Below are positions 16,801 through 23,731 of a stretch of 64,000 bases of DNA, in pieces. Origin of the DNA: Planctomycetota bacterium (GTDB lineage Bacteria; Planctomycetota; UBA1135; GCA-002686595); contig JAEUHY010000023.1 of the NCBI GenBank assembly GCA_016795325.1, forward strand, positions 124,001-188,000. Reading direction: 5' to 3'. Each line of letters opens with the position of its first letter. Position 1 is the stretch's first letter. The position numbers and the translations under genes are program-made. The notes beneath the pieces are model-generated. The model was not told the origin of the DNA and searched no databases. It saw only the letters and a list, made by a program, of their open reading frames with translations.

Positions 16801-19074
16801 ACCGCGCCGGTGTTCTCGACGCAGCCGCAGAGCACGAATGCCTGCCAGGGAAGCACGGTGCAGCTCACGGCGGCGCTCGCCAACCCGATCGCCGGCACGA
16901 CCTACAGCTGGACCCGCAACAACGTGCAGGTGATCGGCGCCAACGGGCCGAGCTTGACGATCACGAATCTGTCCGCGGCTAACGCGGGAACCTACTTGTG
17001 CCTGGCGTCGAACCCGTGCGGCAACACGTGGTCCGCGCAGGCTTTCGTCGGCTTCTTCACGACGCCGGTCATCACCACGCAGCCCGTCAGCCAGACGTTC
17101 TGCGTCGGTGTGCCGTTCGGATTCTCCGTCGCGGTCTCCAACACGACGCCGACGCCCAGCTACCAGTGGCGCAGGAACGGCGTAGCGATCGCTGGCGCGA
17201 CGAGCTCGAGCTACACCGGCGCAGGCTCGAGCGCCAATGACGGCGTCTACGACTGCGTGGTCACCAACAGCTGCGGGAGCACGACCTCGACGGCTGCGAC
17301 GTACACCGCGCGGATTGCGCCGGCGATCACCGTCCAGCCGCAGAACACGGCCTTGTGCGCCGGAGTCAACGGCGTGTTGGACGTGACGGCGATCGGCACA
17401 GGACCCTTGGCCTACCAATGGTTCCGCAACGGAACGGGGCTGGGCAATTTCACCAGCTCGGCGCTCACGATCTTCAATCCGTCGGCCGCCAATGCGGGTC
17501 AGTACTTCTGCCGCGTGACGAACGCGTGCGGCTCGGTGGACTCGAACGTGATCACAGTCACGGTCGATACCGCGCCGACGATCCAGACGCAGCCGCTGGG
17601 ATCGACGGTCTGCGCTCCGGCGCCGATCTCGTTCAGCGTGGGCGCCTCGGGCTCGCCGAATTTGAGCTACCAGTGGCGGCGCAACGGCGCGCCGCTCGCC
17701 GGAGCGACGAACGCGACGTTCGTGCTCGCTTCGACGGGCGCGGCGGATGCGGGCAGCTACGACTGCGTGGTCTCGAGCACGTGCACGAGCGTCAACTCGA
17801 GCGCCGCGGTGCTGGTCGTCAATGTGAGCCCGGTGATCACGCAGCCACCGCTCAGCGTGGCCCCGTGCGTCGGCGCGCAAGCGCAGTTCACGGTCTCCGC
17901 GAACGCCACGCCCGCGCCCACCTTCCAGTGGCGCAAGGCTGGCGCGCCGCTCGCGGGCGCGACCTCCGCGACGCTCACGTTCGCGAACGTGAGCGCAGCT
18001 GACGTGGGCAGCTACGACTGCCTCGTCACGAACGCCTGCGGCTCGATCGCGAGCGCGGCTGCGACGCTGAGCCTCGGTGCGGCGGATGCGTGCGTCGTCG
18101 GCGGCCCCGGCGGCGCGTGGCCGAGCCCCGGCGCGGTCGACGGAGTGTGGCCGAACGTGCTGCCGACCGGCGCGCTGGTGAGCACGTTGAACGTCAACGT
18201 GCCCGCGGGTGCGACGAGCATCAGCGCGGTCAAGCTCAACGGCCTCGCGCACACCTGGTCGGGCGACAACCAGATCGTGCTCGAGACGCCCAGTGGAGCG
18301 CTCGTCAACCTGTTCCAGCAGATCGACGGCGCGATCGGCGCCGGTTGCAGCACGCCGTTCGGCGGCGACTACAGCTTCATCGATGCGAATCGCAGCACGG
18401 GTTCGTGCGGCGCGCCCGCGAGCGACTTCAGCTGCTCGTTCGGCCTCATCGCACCTGGAATCTACCGCCAGTTCTTCGGTGCCTGGCCCTCGGGCGCCGC
18501 GGGCGTCGCCAACACGCCGCTCGGCGCGTTGCCGGTGACGTCGGGCGTGTACACGCTGCGCATCTACGACTGGTTCGTCAGCTCCGACAACGGCTCGCTC
18601 ACAAGCTGGGAGCTGTGCTTCGAGACCGCGCCCGCGCCGCAGAGCTACTGCACGGCCGGCACGACGACGAGCGGCTGCAACGCGCTGCTGGGCGCGAACA
18701 CGCAGCCGAATGTCGCACACAGTGCCGGGCTCGTGCTCACGGCGAGCGGCGTCGAAGGCCAGAAGCAGGGGCTGGTGTTCTACGGCCTCGACAACAGCGG
18801 CTTCACCCCGGCGCCGTGGGGCACGGGCACGAGCTGGCTGTGCGTGAAGGCGCCGACGCAGCGCACGCCGAACGTCGCCACGGGCGGCACGGCCGGCGCC
18901 TGCGACGGCGTGATCACGCTCGACTGGGACGCGTACTTCGTCGCCAACCCGACGGCGCTCGGCCTGCCGTTCGCGGCGGGGCAGAACATCTATGCGCAGG
19001 CCTGGTTCCGCGATCCGCCGGCCCCGAAGACGACGAACTTGTCGAACGCTATCGAGCTGACGGTGCAGCCGTGA
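13834..19074 (+). CDS. secreted subtilase with seven Ig-like domains, P-domain and planctomycete C-terminal domain
   Basis: A 1,746-residue extracytoplasmic serine protease of family S8. An N-terminal hydrophobic stretch (14-31) serves as signal or anchor, and about 320 residues of propeptide-like sequence follow. The catalytic triad is Asp357 (VVDSGVDNG), His402 (NGHGHLCAS, where the usual HGTH is altered) and Ser612 (NGTSFSAPAISG). Residues about 818-1414 contain seven Ig-like domains of 85 residues, each ending in a GxYxCxxxNxCG pattern. Residues 1420-1600 resemble a proprotein-convertase P-domain, and 1604-1746 are the shared Cys-rich C-terminal domain. It is divergent from the ECF sigma-kinase pair. 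It probably acts at the cell surface. Its substrate is unknown. Confidence 0.92.
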   Translation: MASKRGGVVEFVRWSASSAVALAATTLVMAQRAEVPPAAAVGTLVQSEPGAARFLPFAPAPESGSVKVVVASDAHEAFLARAALFAPVQVSESATARVYRIDASAAPLVTGLEGVELRPEFHQIWLRRGVLDTRSGTRAADGVLHAGFDVRRMALAQFHGPVSDADHAALVATGVELVHYLPQNAYLVWIASDEARARLLALRGDSSGLAFVDALLPEDVVSPQLDGAQGVIEVTLQVFNPLAQRAAKPLERAAVLEALGFAQDLLREPEDVLGGVYTNLTVRVQAGALETLALLDAVVNVEPYERPRQLSERQAQEVRGAWNGAGTGAAGPGYVGFLNTKGFPSTQSSYPIVAVVDSGVDNGTTTPVDSTLRVSGLAALASRLVATSNFSTSTSAKCINGHGHLCASVIAGMEVTSTSMDGTFLRGVGVAPHGRISNVKFLGDDGFGSTASYGTLAESAWGQGARVSSNSWGSSTAGAYTTSAQQHDQLARDSSATAGNQQMLFVFAAGNDGSSGIGAPATAKNVLSVGATEGSDAQSGCSGSSTADNIQQIASFSSRGPTTDGRSKPEIVAPGTHVVGTASPAGGYDGSSVCDAYYPTGQTTYTWANGTSFSAPAISGVAALESNYLSRVHGLTDPSPALLKAYTLHQTRYLTGTGGNLPNGDQGFGFPWLELAFDSNFARKFADQNTLFNATGEYREYVGTVADLTRPVRVALVWTDAPGSTVGASWVNDLDLTVIVGANTYRGNVFSGGLSTTGGSADLNDNSELVVLPTGFAGTIRVRVSAANIAGDGVPGNADATDQDFALVIANMNYASGCTPPTLTTNLSANSATACTGSPLTLSVAASGSNLSYKFYRNGQTVQSGSSNTYTVPSASAVDAGTYTCQIGNGCGDMLSAPVTVVVNSAPSAVQQPTGLGLCAGSAGQLQFVASGTPAPTYQWKRNGVDIPGATSSTYSIPSMNAGLAGSYQCNATNVCGVTISNEVLLTNLTAPVFSTQPQSTNACQGSTVQLTAALANPIAGTTYSWTRNNVQVIGANGPSLTITNLSAANAGTYLCLASNPCGNTWSAQAFVGFFTTPVITTQPVSQTFCVGVPFGFSVAVSNTTPTPSYQWRRNGVAIAGATSSSYTGAGSSANDGVYDCVVTNSCGSTTSTAATYTARIAPAITVQPQNTALCAGVNGVLDVTAIGTGPLAYQWFRNGTGLGNFTSSALTIFNPSAANAGQYFCRVTNACGSVDSNVITVTVDTAPTIQTQPLGSTVCAPAPISFSVGASGSPNLSYQWRRNGAPLAGATNATFVLASTGAADAGSYDCVVSSTCTSVNSSAAVLVVNVSPVITQPPLSVAPCVGAQAQFTVSANATPAPTFQWRKAGAPLAGATSATLTFANVSAADVGSYDCLVTNACGSIASAAATLSLGAADACVVGGPGGAWPSPGAVDGVWPNVLPTGALVSTLNVNVPAGATSISAVKLNGLAHTWSGDNQIVLETPSGALVNLFQQIDGAIGAGCSTPFGGDYSFIDANRSTGSCGAPASDFSCSFGLIAPGIYRQFFGAWPSGAAGVANTPLGALPVTSGVYTLRIYDWFVSSDNGSLTSWELCFETAPAPQSYCTAGTTTSGCNALLGANTQPNVAHSAGLVLTASGVEGQKQGLVFYGLDNSGFTPAPWGTGTSWLCVKAPTQRTPNVATGGTAGACDGVITLDWDAYFVANPTALGLPFAAGQNIYAQAWFRDPPAPKTTNLSNAIELTVQP
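16285..18075 (+). repeat. seven tandem Ig-like domain repeats within the subtilase gene
   Basis: Seven coding repeats of about 255 nt. Each encodes a beta-sandwich with one buried Trp (QWRRNG or QWKRNG) and a Cys pair closing on YxCxxxNxCG. Units are clearly diverged from one another, so the array is old rather than a recent duplication. Confidence 0.85.
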
Positions 19075-19133
19075 TCGCGGCCGAGCGGATCGCGTAACTC
19101 TGCGCGCGAGCTGAGGCTCGCGCGGGATCCTCT

Positions 19134-19161
19134 ACCCGGGCTGCCCAAGGGCAGCCCGGGT
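19134..19161. terminator. strong hairpin after the subtilase gene
   Basis: ACCCGGGCTGCCC and its complement pair over up to 13 bp (realistically 11, with a CAAG-type loop), 60 nt after the subtilase stop. A weaker GCGCGAG/CTCGCGC hairpin precedes it. TTCGTCT follows, a poor U-tract. Probable terminator of the subtilase transcript. Confidence 0.5.
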
Positions 19162-19186
19162 TCGTCTGCGCGGGACCACAGACGCC

Positions 19187-19283
19187 CGCGGTTGTACGGT
19201 GCCAGAGCAATTTGAACCGCGGCTGCGGTGCGCAACGCGCACCGCAGCCGCGGTGCAAATTGCTCTGGCACCGTACAACCGCG
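19187..19283. repeat. 97-nt near-perfect hairpin (47-bp arms)
   Basis: Left arm 19187-19233 and right arm 19237-19283 are complementary at 46 of 47 positions (only mismatch 19215 with 19255) around a 3-nt AAC loop. It fills the gap after the subtilase terminator and ends at the base before the stop codon of the convergent DTW gene. It is far longer than an intrinsic terminator and lacks a U-tract. A REP/MITE-like mobile palindrome or a bidirectional transcript end are the main options. Confidence 0.85.
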
Positions 19284-19901
19284 TCAGCCGTAAGGCCGCG
19301 TGCGCAAGGTGCGCTGGACCTTCAGCTCCAGCACTCGTTCGAGCCGTTCGCGCACGGCGTCGCCCTCGAGCACGCCCAGCGCGCGTGCGATTGCCTCGAA
19401 GGTTGCGAGGTAGCGCGGGTCGGGGTGTTTGCGCAGGGCGTAACGCGTGGGCGGTCCGTCGGGGACCTGCACACGCGGCAGCGCCGCGAGTTGCGGCTCT
19501 TTCGTCGCGAATTTGTGCGCCTGGCGCCAATTGCCGTCGGGCACGACCAGCGTGAGCGGCTCGCACGCGTCCTCAGCTGTCAGCACGCGCGCGTCGGGAC
19601 CCGGGAAGAGCAGCGCCACGCGCTGGCCAGCTTCGGCGAGTCCGTCGAGGTGCGCGCGTTCGTGCGGCAGGCCGATCACGCGCACCTGGGAGTTGGTGAG
19701 CGTGAGCGGCACGAGTCGCACGGTGTTCGTGGTCTTGTGCACTTCGCGGCGGTGCATGACGACGACCACGCGCGTCGCGAGCGTGAGCGGCTCGACTTCG
19801 CCGCACAGGCAGGAGTTCGGCGGCAACGCGCAGCGCTCGCAGCGCACTTGCCCGTGGCGCGCGCGGTGCGGCGCCAGGCCGAAAGTCTGCGGCTCGTCCA
19901 T
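19284..19901 (-). CDS. DTW-domain protein, probable tRNA aminocarboxypropyltransferase
   Basis: A 205-residue DTW-domain protein related to E. coli TapT (YfiP), which adds the 3-amino-3-carboxypropyl group from S-adenosylmethionine to uridine-47 of tRNA. A cysteine cluster (Cys21, Cys24, Cys31, Cys33 in CERCALPPNSCLC) is followed by MHRREVHKTTNT and the name-giving DxxW motif as DGNWRQAHK (122-130). RYALRKHP further on is also family-typical. The ATG chosen leaves the Cys cluster 20 residues from the N terminus; an in-frame GTG 16 codons upstream is possible. Cytoplasmic. The gene is bounded by hairpins on both sides, and its stop codon directly abuts the 97-nt palindrome. Confidence 0.88.
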   Translation of the reverse strand: MDEPQTFGLAPHRARHGQVRCERCALPPNSCLCGEVEPLTLATRVVVVMHRREVHKTTNTVRLVPLTLTNSQVRVIGLPHERAHLDGLAEAGQRVALLFPGPDARVLTAEDACEPLTLVVPDGNWRQAHKFATKEPQLAALPRVQVPDGPPTRYALRKHPDPRYLATFEAIARALGVLEGDAVRERLERVLELKVQRTLRTRPYG

Positions 19902-20056
19902 CGCGCAAGCGTACGGCGCCCACGCGACGCGTACCTCATCGAGGTGCACGGCGTCGACTCTGCGCCAACCAACTCACGCCGACGAATTCACCCCCTTGAG
20001 TCGGCGCGATTGGTCCGCAGCGCGTCGAGTTGCAACGCGCTCGTTGGCGAAGCAGC

Positions 20057-20093
20057 GGGGCCAGCCGCTCGCAGCGACTGGCCCCGGCGTTTT
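20057..20093. terminator. hairpin with T-run, between matrixin-like and DTW genes
   Basis: GGGGCCAG pairs with CTGGCCCC, and inside CGCT pairs with AGCG around CGC, giving 12 bp with one mismatch. On the plus strand GGCGTTTT follows, but both neighbours are on the minus strand, where the 3' side has no U-run. A second 7-bp hairpin, GGTCGAC/GTCGACC (20104-20122), lies just after the matrixin-like stop. Confidence 0.4.
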
Positions 20094-20134
20094 CGCGTGT
20101 CGAGGTCGACTTGCCGTCGACCGTTGCGCCACGT

Positions 20135-23100
20135 CTACGGGCAGACCGTGAAGGTGAGCGCGTCGCTGAAGCCCGTGGTGAAGCTCGCCTGCGGGTCGCG
20201 CATCCACCAGCGGGCGAACACGTTCGTGCCGGCCGTCAGGTTCGTGTCGAAGTTGCCCGCCAGCCAGACGTTGTAGTCGAAGCTGAACACGCCGCCGCAC
20301 GGACCGACGCCGACCGACTGCTGCACGACGGTGCGACGCAGCGGCGGACGCACGCACACGAACCCGCCTTGGAACGGCGCGAAGCTCGCCGCGTAGCCGT
20401 AGAACAACTGACCGCTGCGGTCGGGGATCGCGAGCGTGCAGTTGATCACGAAGCCGCTGCCGGCAGACAAGCTCGGCGTTCCGCTCCAGCCCATCGAAGG
20501 CAAGCAGCCGTTGCTGTTCAGCTTCGCGGTGCAGTAGGTCTGGATCGCCGGGCAAGGCGCCTCGCAGTCGTCGGGGATCTGGTTGGTGTTCGAGTCGAGG
20601 CTCGAGCCCAACAGGATGTCGCAGGCGTCGACCTGACCGTTGCCGTTGCAGTCCGGTTCGCAGTTGTCGGGCACGCCGTTCTGATCGCAGTCGATCTCCA
20701 GGCCGAGCGCGATCTCGCACACGTCGCCCAACGCGTCCCCGTCGCAGTTTTCCTGGCCGGGGTTGGGGTGGTTGACGCAGTTGTCGCATGCGTCGCCGCG
20801 CTGGTCGCCGTCCGCGTCCTCTTGGAACGTGTTCGGCGTCGCGGGGCAGTTGTCGCGGCAGTCGGCGATGCTGTCGCCGTCGTTGTCGACGTCGCTCGCG
20901 CCGCAGCCGCACACGCCCGGAGCGAGCTTGAGCGGATCGTTCGGGCAACCGTCGTTGCAATCCGCGGCGCCGTCGCCGTCCGTGTCGACATCGCTGACGC
21001 CGCAGCCGCACACGCCGGGAGCGAGCTTCGCCGGATCGTTCGGGCAACCGTCGAGGCAGTTGAGCGCGCCGTCGCCGTCACTGTCGGCGTCCGCGATTCC
21101 GCAGCCGCACACGCCGGGCGCGAGCTTGAGCGGGTCGTTCGGGCAAGCGTCGACGCAGTTGGGCGCGCCGTCGCCGTCCGAGTCGGTGTCGGCCACGCCG
21201 CAGCCGCACACGCCGGCCGCGAGTTTGAGCGGGTCGTTCGGGCAGCCGTCGACGCAGTTGGGCGCGCCGTCGCCGTCGGTGTCCGCGTCGCTCACGCCGC
21301 AGCCGCACACGCCGGCCGCGATCTTGAACGGATCGTTCGGGCAGCCGTCGATGCAGTTGGCGGTGCCGTCGCCATCGGTGTCCGTGTCGACCGCGCCGCA
21401 GCCGCACTGGCCCGGGGCGAGCTTGAGCGGATCGTTCGGGCAACCGTCGACGCAGTCGGGCGAGCTGTCGCCGTCGCTGTCGGTTTCGAGCGCGCCGCAG
21501 CCGCAGAAGCCCGGACTCACCTTGAGCGGATCGTTCGGGCAGCCGTCGTTGCAGTCCGCGACGCCATCGCTGTCCGAGTCCGTGTCGGGCGTGCCGCAGC
21601 CGCACTGGCCGGGCTGCGTCTTCAGCGGGTCGTTTGGACAGCCGTCGAAGCAGTTGAGCACGCCGTCGCCGTCGCTGTCGTTGTCGCCCACGCCGCAGCC
21701 GCAGGCGCCCGGCGCGATCTTCAGCGGATCGTTCGGGCAACCGTCGTTGCAGTTGGGAGTCCCGTCGCCATCCGAGTCGGTGTCGGCGACACCGCAGCCG
21801 CACAATCCGGGCGCGAGCTTGAACGGATCGTTGGGGCAGCCGTCATTGCAGTTGGGCGTGCCGTCGCCGTCGGCGTCCGCATCGCTCACCCCGCAGCCGC
21901 ACACGCCGGGTGAAAGCTTCGCCGGATCGTTGGGGCAACCGTCGTTGCAGTTGGGCGTGCCGTCGCTGTCGGCGTCGGCGTCGCTCACCCCGCAACCGCA
22001 CACGCCCGGAGCGATCTTGTTGGCGTCGTTCGGGCAGCCATCGATGCAGTTGGGCGTCGTGTCGCCGTCCGAGTCGGTGTCGGCCACGCCGCAGCCGCAC
22101 GCGCCCGGCGCGGTCTTGCCTGCGTCGTTCGGACACGCATCGTTGCAGTCAGGCGTCGCGTCGCCATCCGAGTCGGTGTCGGACACGCCGCAGCCGCACA
22201 CACCCGGCGCCAGCTTCGCGGGATCGAGCGGGCAGCCGTCGACGCAGTCCACGGCGCCGTCGCCATCGCTGTCGAGCGTGCAGGCGCTGATCGAGATCTG
22301 CAGCGAGTAGAGCTGGGAGCTCGCGACACTGCCGCTCTCGAGCACGCGCACGAAGTACGTCCCCGCGGCGTTGAGCGGCGCGAGCAGGATCGACTCCGTG
22401 GCGCCGCGGCCCGTGCTGCTCGCGCTCGCGAGGATCGTCGCGCCGTCGGGCGCCACGAGTTCGAGCGCCAGATCCGCGACTTGCAGCGCGTCGAACGGCG
22501 TGCCGCTCGTGCACGCGCCGCCGTTGGGGCTGAGGTCGTACGTGCTGCCCACGGGCGTCACGACGATGCTCGCCACGGCCGCCGCGCTCACGCTGAAGCT
22601 GTAGTGATCGAGCTCGCCGTCGGCGTCGATCGACAGCGTGGTCGCATTCGGATCGTTCGTGCCGACGAGCGGCGGCGGCACGGCGCCGAGCGAGACGGAG
22701 TTGCCGACCGCGATCGCGCCGAGCGCCGTCGCCGTCGCGATGCTGTCGTCGAGTTCGTTGACGTCGCCGTAGTGACGCTGCGCCGCGCGGATGTCGTCCT
22801 GGCGCGGGCCGTCGAAACTGAGCGGAATCACGGGCTCCATGAGCTTCGTGCCGTCGTTCGGGCAGCTGAGGTCGATGCCGCAGGCGATGCCCTGGGCCCA
22901 CATCATCTGGTTGCGCAGGAAGCGGTTGGCGTCCGCCTGCGTGTCCCACGCGTCGAGGCGGTCGAGCACGATGTCGCCGCTGCCCGGGAACGCGCCGACG
23001 ATCGTCACGCCGCCGGGGCCGTCGAGCCGCTTCATGCTGATGCGGATGTCGCCGCGGTTCGTGCCGCCGAGCGTGCCCCACGCCGCGCCGTCGTCCCAGT

Positions 23101-23539
23101 CGACGCCCGGCGCCTGGATGCGCACGAAGTCGATGCCGCTGAGTTCCTCCCAGCGGTCGAAGCACGATTGGATGCGGCTGACCCACGTCGCGCGCCCGCC
23201 TTGGCCGGCGTACAGCGAGTCCATGCGCGAGAACAAACTCGACACGCCGGAGTTCTCACCGAGCACGGTCGGGATGACGATGCCGTCGGGAACAAAGCTC
23301 CAGGTCACGACCTTGGGCGAGCCGGCGACTCCCGGCCAGCGTGGCGCGAGGAAGAACTCCGGCTGCGGCGGGAGCAGTTCGTTGACGCGCCGCATGTACT
23401 CGGCGCTGGGCGGGTTGCCGCCGTCGAAGCCGAGCTTGTAGGTGACTTGCGCGTGCGCCGCGGGCGCGGCGCCGAGGGCGAAGGCGAGAGTTGCGAGCGC
23501 GGGCGTCGTAGCTACGAACGCGCGAATGCGAGACAGCAT
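20135..23539 (-). CDS. secreted pseudo-matrixin with 14 calcium-binding-type repeats
   Basis: A 1,134-residue exported protein. Signal peptide 1-30 ends AHA-Q. Residues 35-260 look like a matrixin-type metalloprotease domain, including KLMEPVI, FDGPRQDDIRAAQRHYGD and the upstream TWVSRIQSCFDRWEELSGI. The zinc motif HExxHxxGxxH has become WAQGIACGIDL: the positions of both helix His, the catalytic Glu and the third His are Trp214, Ala215, Ile218 and Leu224. Residues 262-418 resemble a pre-peptidase C-terminal (PPC) domain. Residues 420-887 carry 14 Asp/Cys-rich repeats like thrombospondin type 3, 890-1000 are dockerin-like, and 1001-1134 are the shared C-terminal domain. It should be a catalytically dead, calcium-binding surface protein. 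Confidence 0.85.
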   Translation of the reverse strand: MLSRIRAFVATTPALATLAFALGAAPAAHAQVTYKLGFDGGNPPSAEYMRRVNELLPPQPEFFLAPRWPGVAGSPKVVTWSFVPDGIVIPTVLGENSGVSSLFSRMDSLYAGQGGRATWVSRIQSCFDRWEELSGIDFVRIQAPGVDWDDGAAWGTLGGTNRGDIRISMKRLDGPGGVTIVGAFPGSGDIVLDRLDAWDTQADANRFLRNQMMWAQGIACGIDLSCPNDGTKLMEPVIPLSFDGPRQDDIRAAQRHYGDVNELDDSIATATALGAIAVGNSVSLGAVPPPLVGTNDPNATTLSIDADGELDHYSFSVSAAAVASIVVTPVGSTYDLSPNGGACTSGTPFDALQVADLALELVAPDGATILASASSTGRGATESILLAPLNAAGTYFVRVLESGSVASSQLYSLQISISACTLDSDGDGAVDCVDGCPLDPAKLAPGVCGCGVSDTDSDGDATPDCNDACPNDAGKTAPGACGCGVADTDSDGDTTPNCIDGCPNDANKIAPGVCGCGVSDADADSDGTPNCNDGCPNDPAKLSPGVCGCGVSDADADGDGTPNCNDGCPNDPFKLAPGLCGCGVADTDSDGDGTPNCNDGCPNDPLKIAPGACGCGVGDNDSDGDGVLNCFDGCPNDPLKTQPGQCGCGTPDTDSDSDGVADCNDGCPNDPLKVSPGFCGCGALETDSDGDSSPDCVDGCPNDPLKLAPGQCGCGAVDTDTDGDGTANCIDGCPNDPFKIAAGVCGCGVSDADTDGDGAPNCVDGCPNDPLKLAAGVCGCGVADTDSDGDGAPNCVDACPNDPLKLAPGVCGCGIADADSDGDGALNCLDGCPNDPAKLAPGVCGCGVSDVDTDGDGAADCNDGCPNDPLKLAPGVCGCGASDVDNDGDSIADCRDNCPATPNTFQEDADGDQRGDACDNCVNHPNPGQENCDGDALGDVCEIALGLEIDCDQNGVPDNCEPDCNGNGQVDACDILLGSSLDSNTNQIPDDCEAPCPAIQTYCTAKLNSNGCLPSMGWSGTPSLSAGSGFVINCTLAIPDRSGQLFYGYAASFAPFQGGFVCVRPPLRRTVVQQSVGVGPCGGVFSFDYNVWLAGNFDTNLTAGTNVFARWWMRDPQASFTTGFSDALTFTVCP
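20877..22278 (-). repeat. 14 tandem 99-nt coding repeats (thrombospondin-3-like)
   Basis: Each unit encodes 33 residues with the pattern DxDxDGDGxxNCxDGCPNDPxK followed by LAPGxCGCGV. Asp-rich loops and paired Cys suggest calcium-loaded, disulfide-stapled turns. DNA identity between units is high but not perfect. This is a coding repeat, not a CRISPR array. A diverged fifteenth unit leads into the dockerin-like segment. Confidence 0.9.
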
Positions 23540-23701
23540 GGGAATGCCTGTGGTTGGGAACGCACTGACGGAGCTGAGAGTCCCGTGCGGCGAATTGCCG
23601 CCCCTGACAAAGGCCTCAGTTCAGTCCCAGAAATGCTACGCGACCCGTTTGGGGCGCCTAGCCGCCCCGTGAAGTGTCCCCGGCGAGGCCGGCGCGGACG
23701 G

Positions 23702-23724
23702 AAAAACGCGCCGCAGCCGCGGCG
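23702..23724 (-). terminator. intrinsic terminator of the second kinase gene
   Basis: On the minus strand CGCCGC and GCGGCG form a 6-bp stem with a GGCT loop, followed by CG and five U. It begins 7 nt after the kinase stop codon, a canonical rho-independent arrangement. Confidence 0.7.
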
Positions 23725-23731
23725 TGGCCGT

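Noticed and set aside
13807..18720. 1,600-residue minus-strand open frame opposite the subtilase
   Set aside because: Arg/Ala-rich nonsense composition with no domain. The plus strand encodes a complete subtilase with Ig repeats.
20877..22278. CRISPR-like array
   Set aside because: The 99-nt period is in frame, encodes Asp/Cys-rich repeats and has no spacer variation.
20763..22310. Long plus-strand open frame with repeats inside the pseudo-matrixin gene
   Set aside because: It is the antisense reading of the calcium-repeat array. The minus-strand frame has clear domains and a signal peptide.
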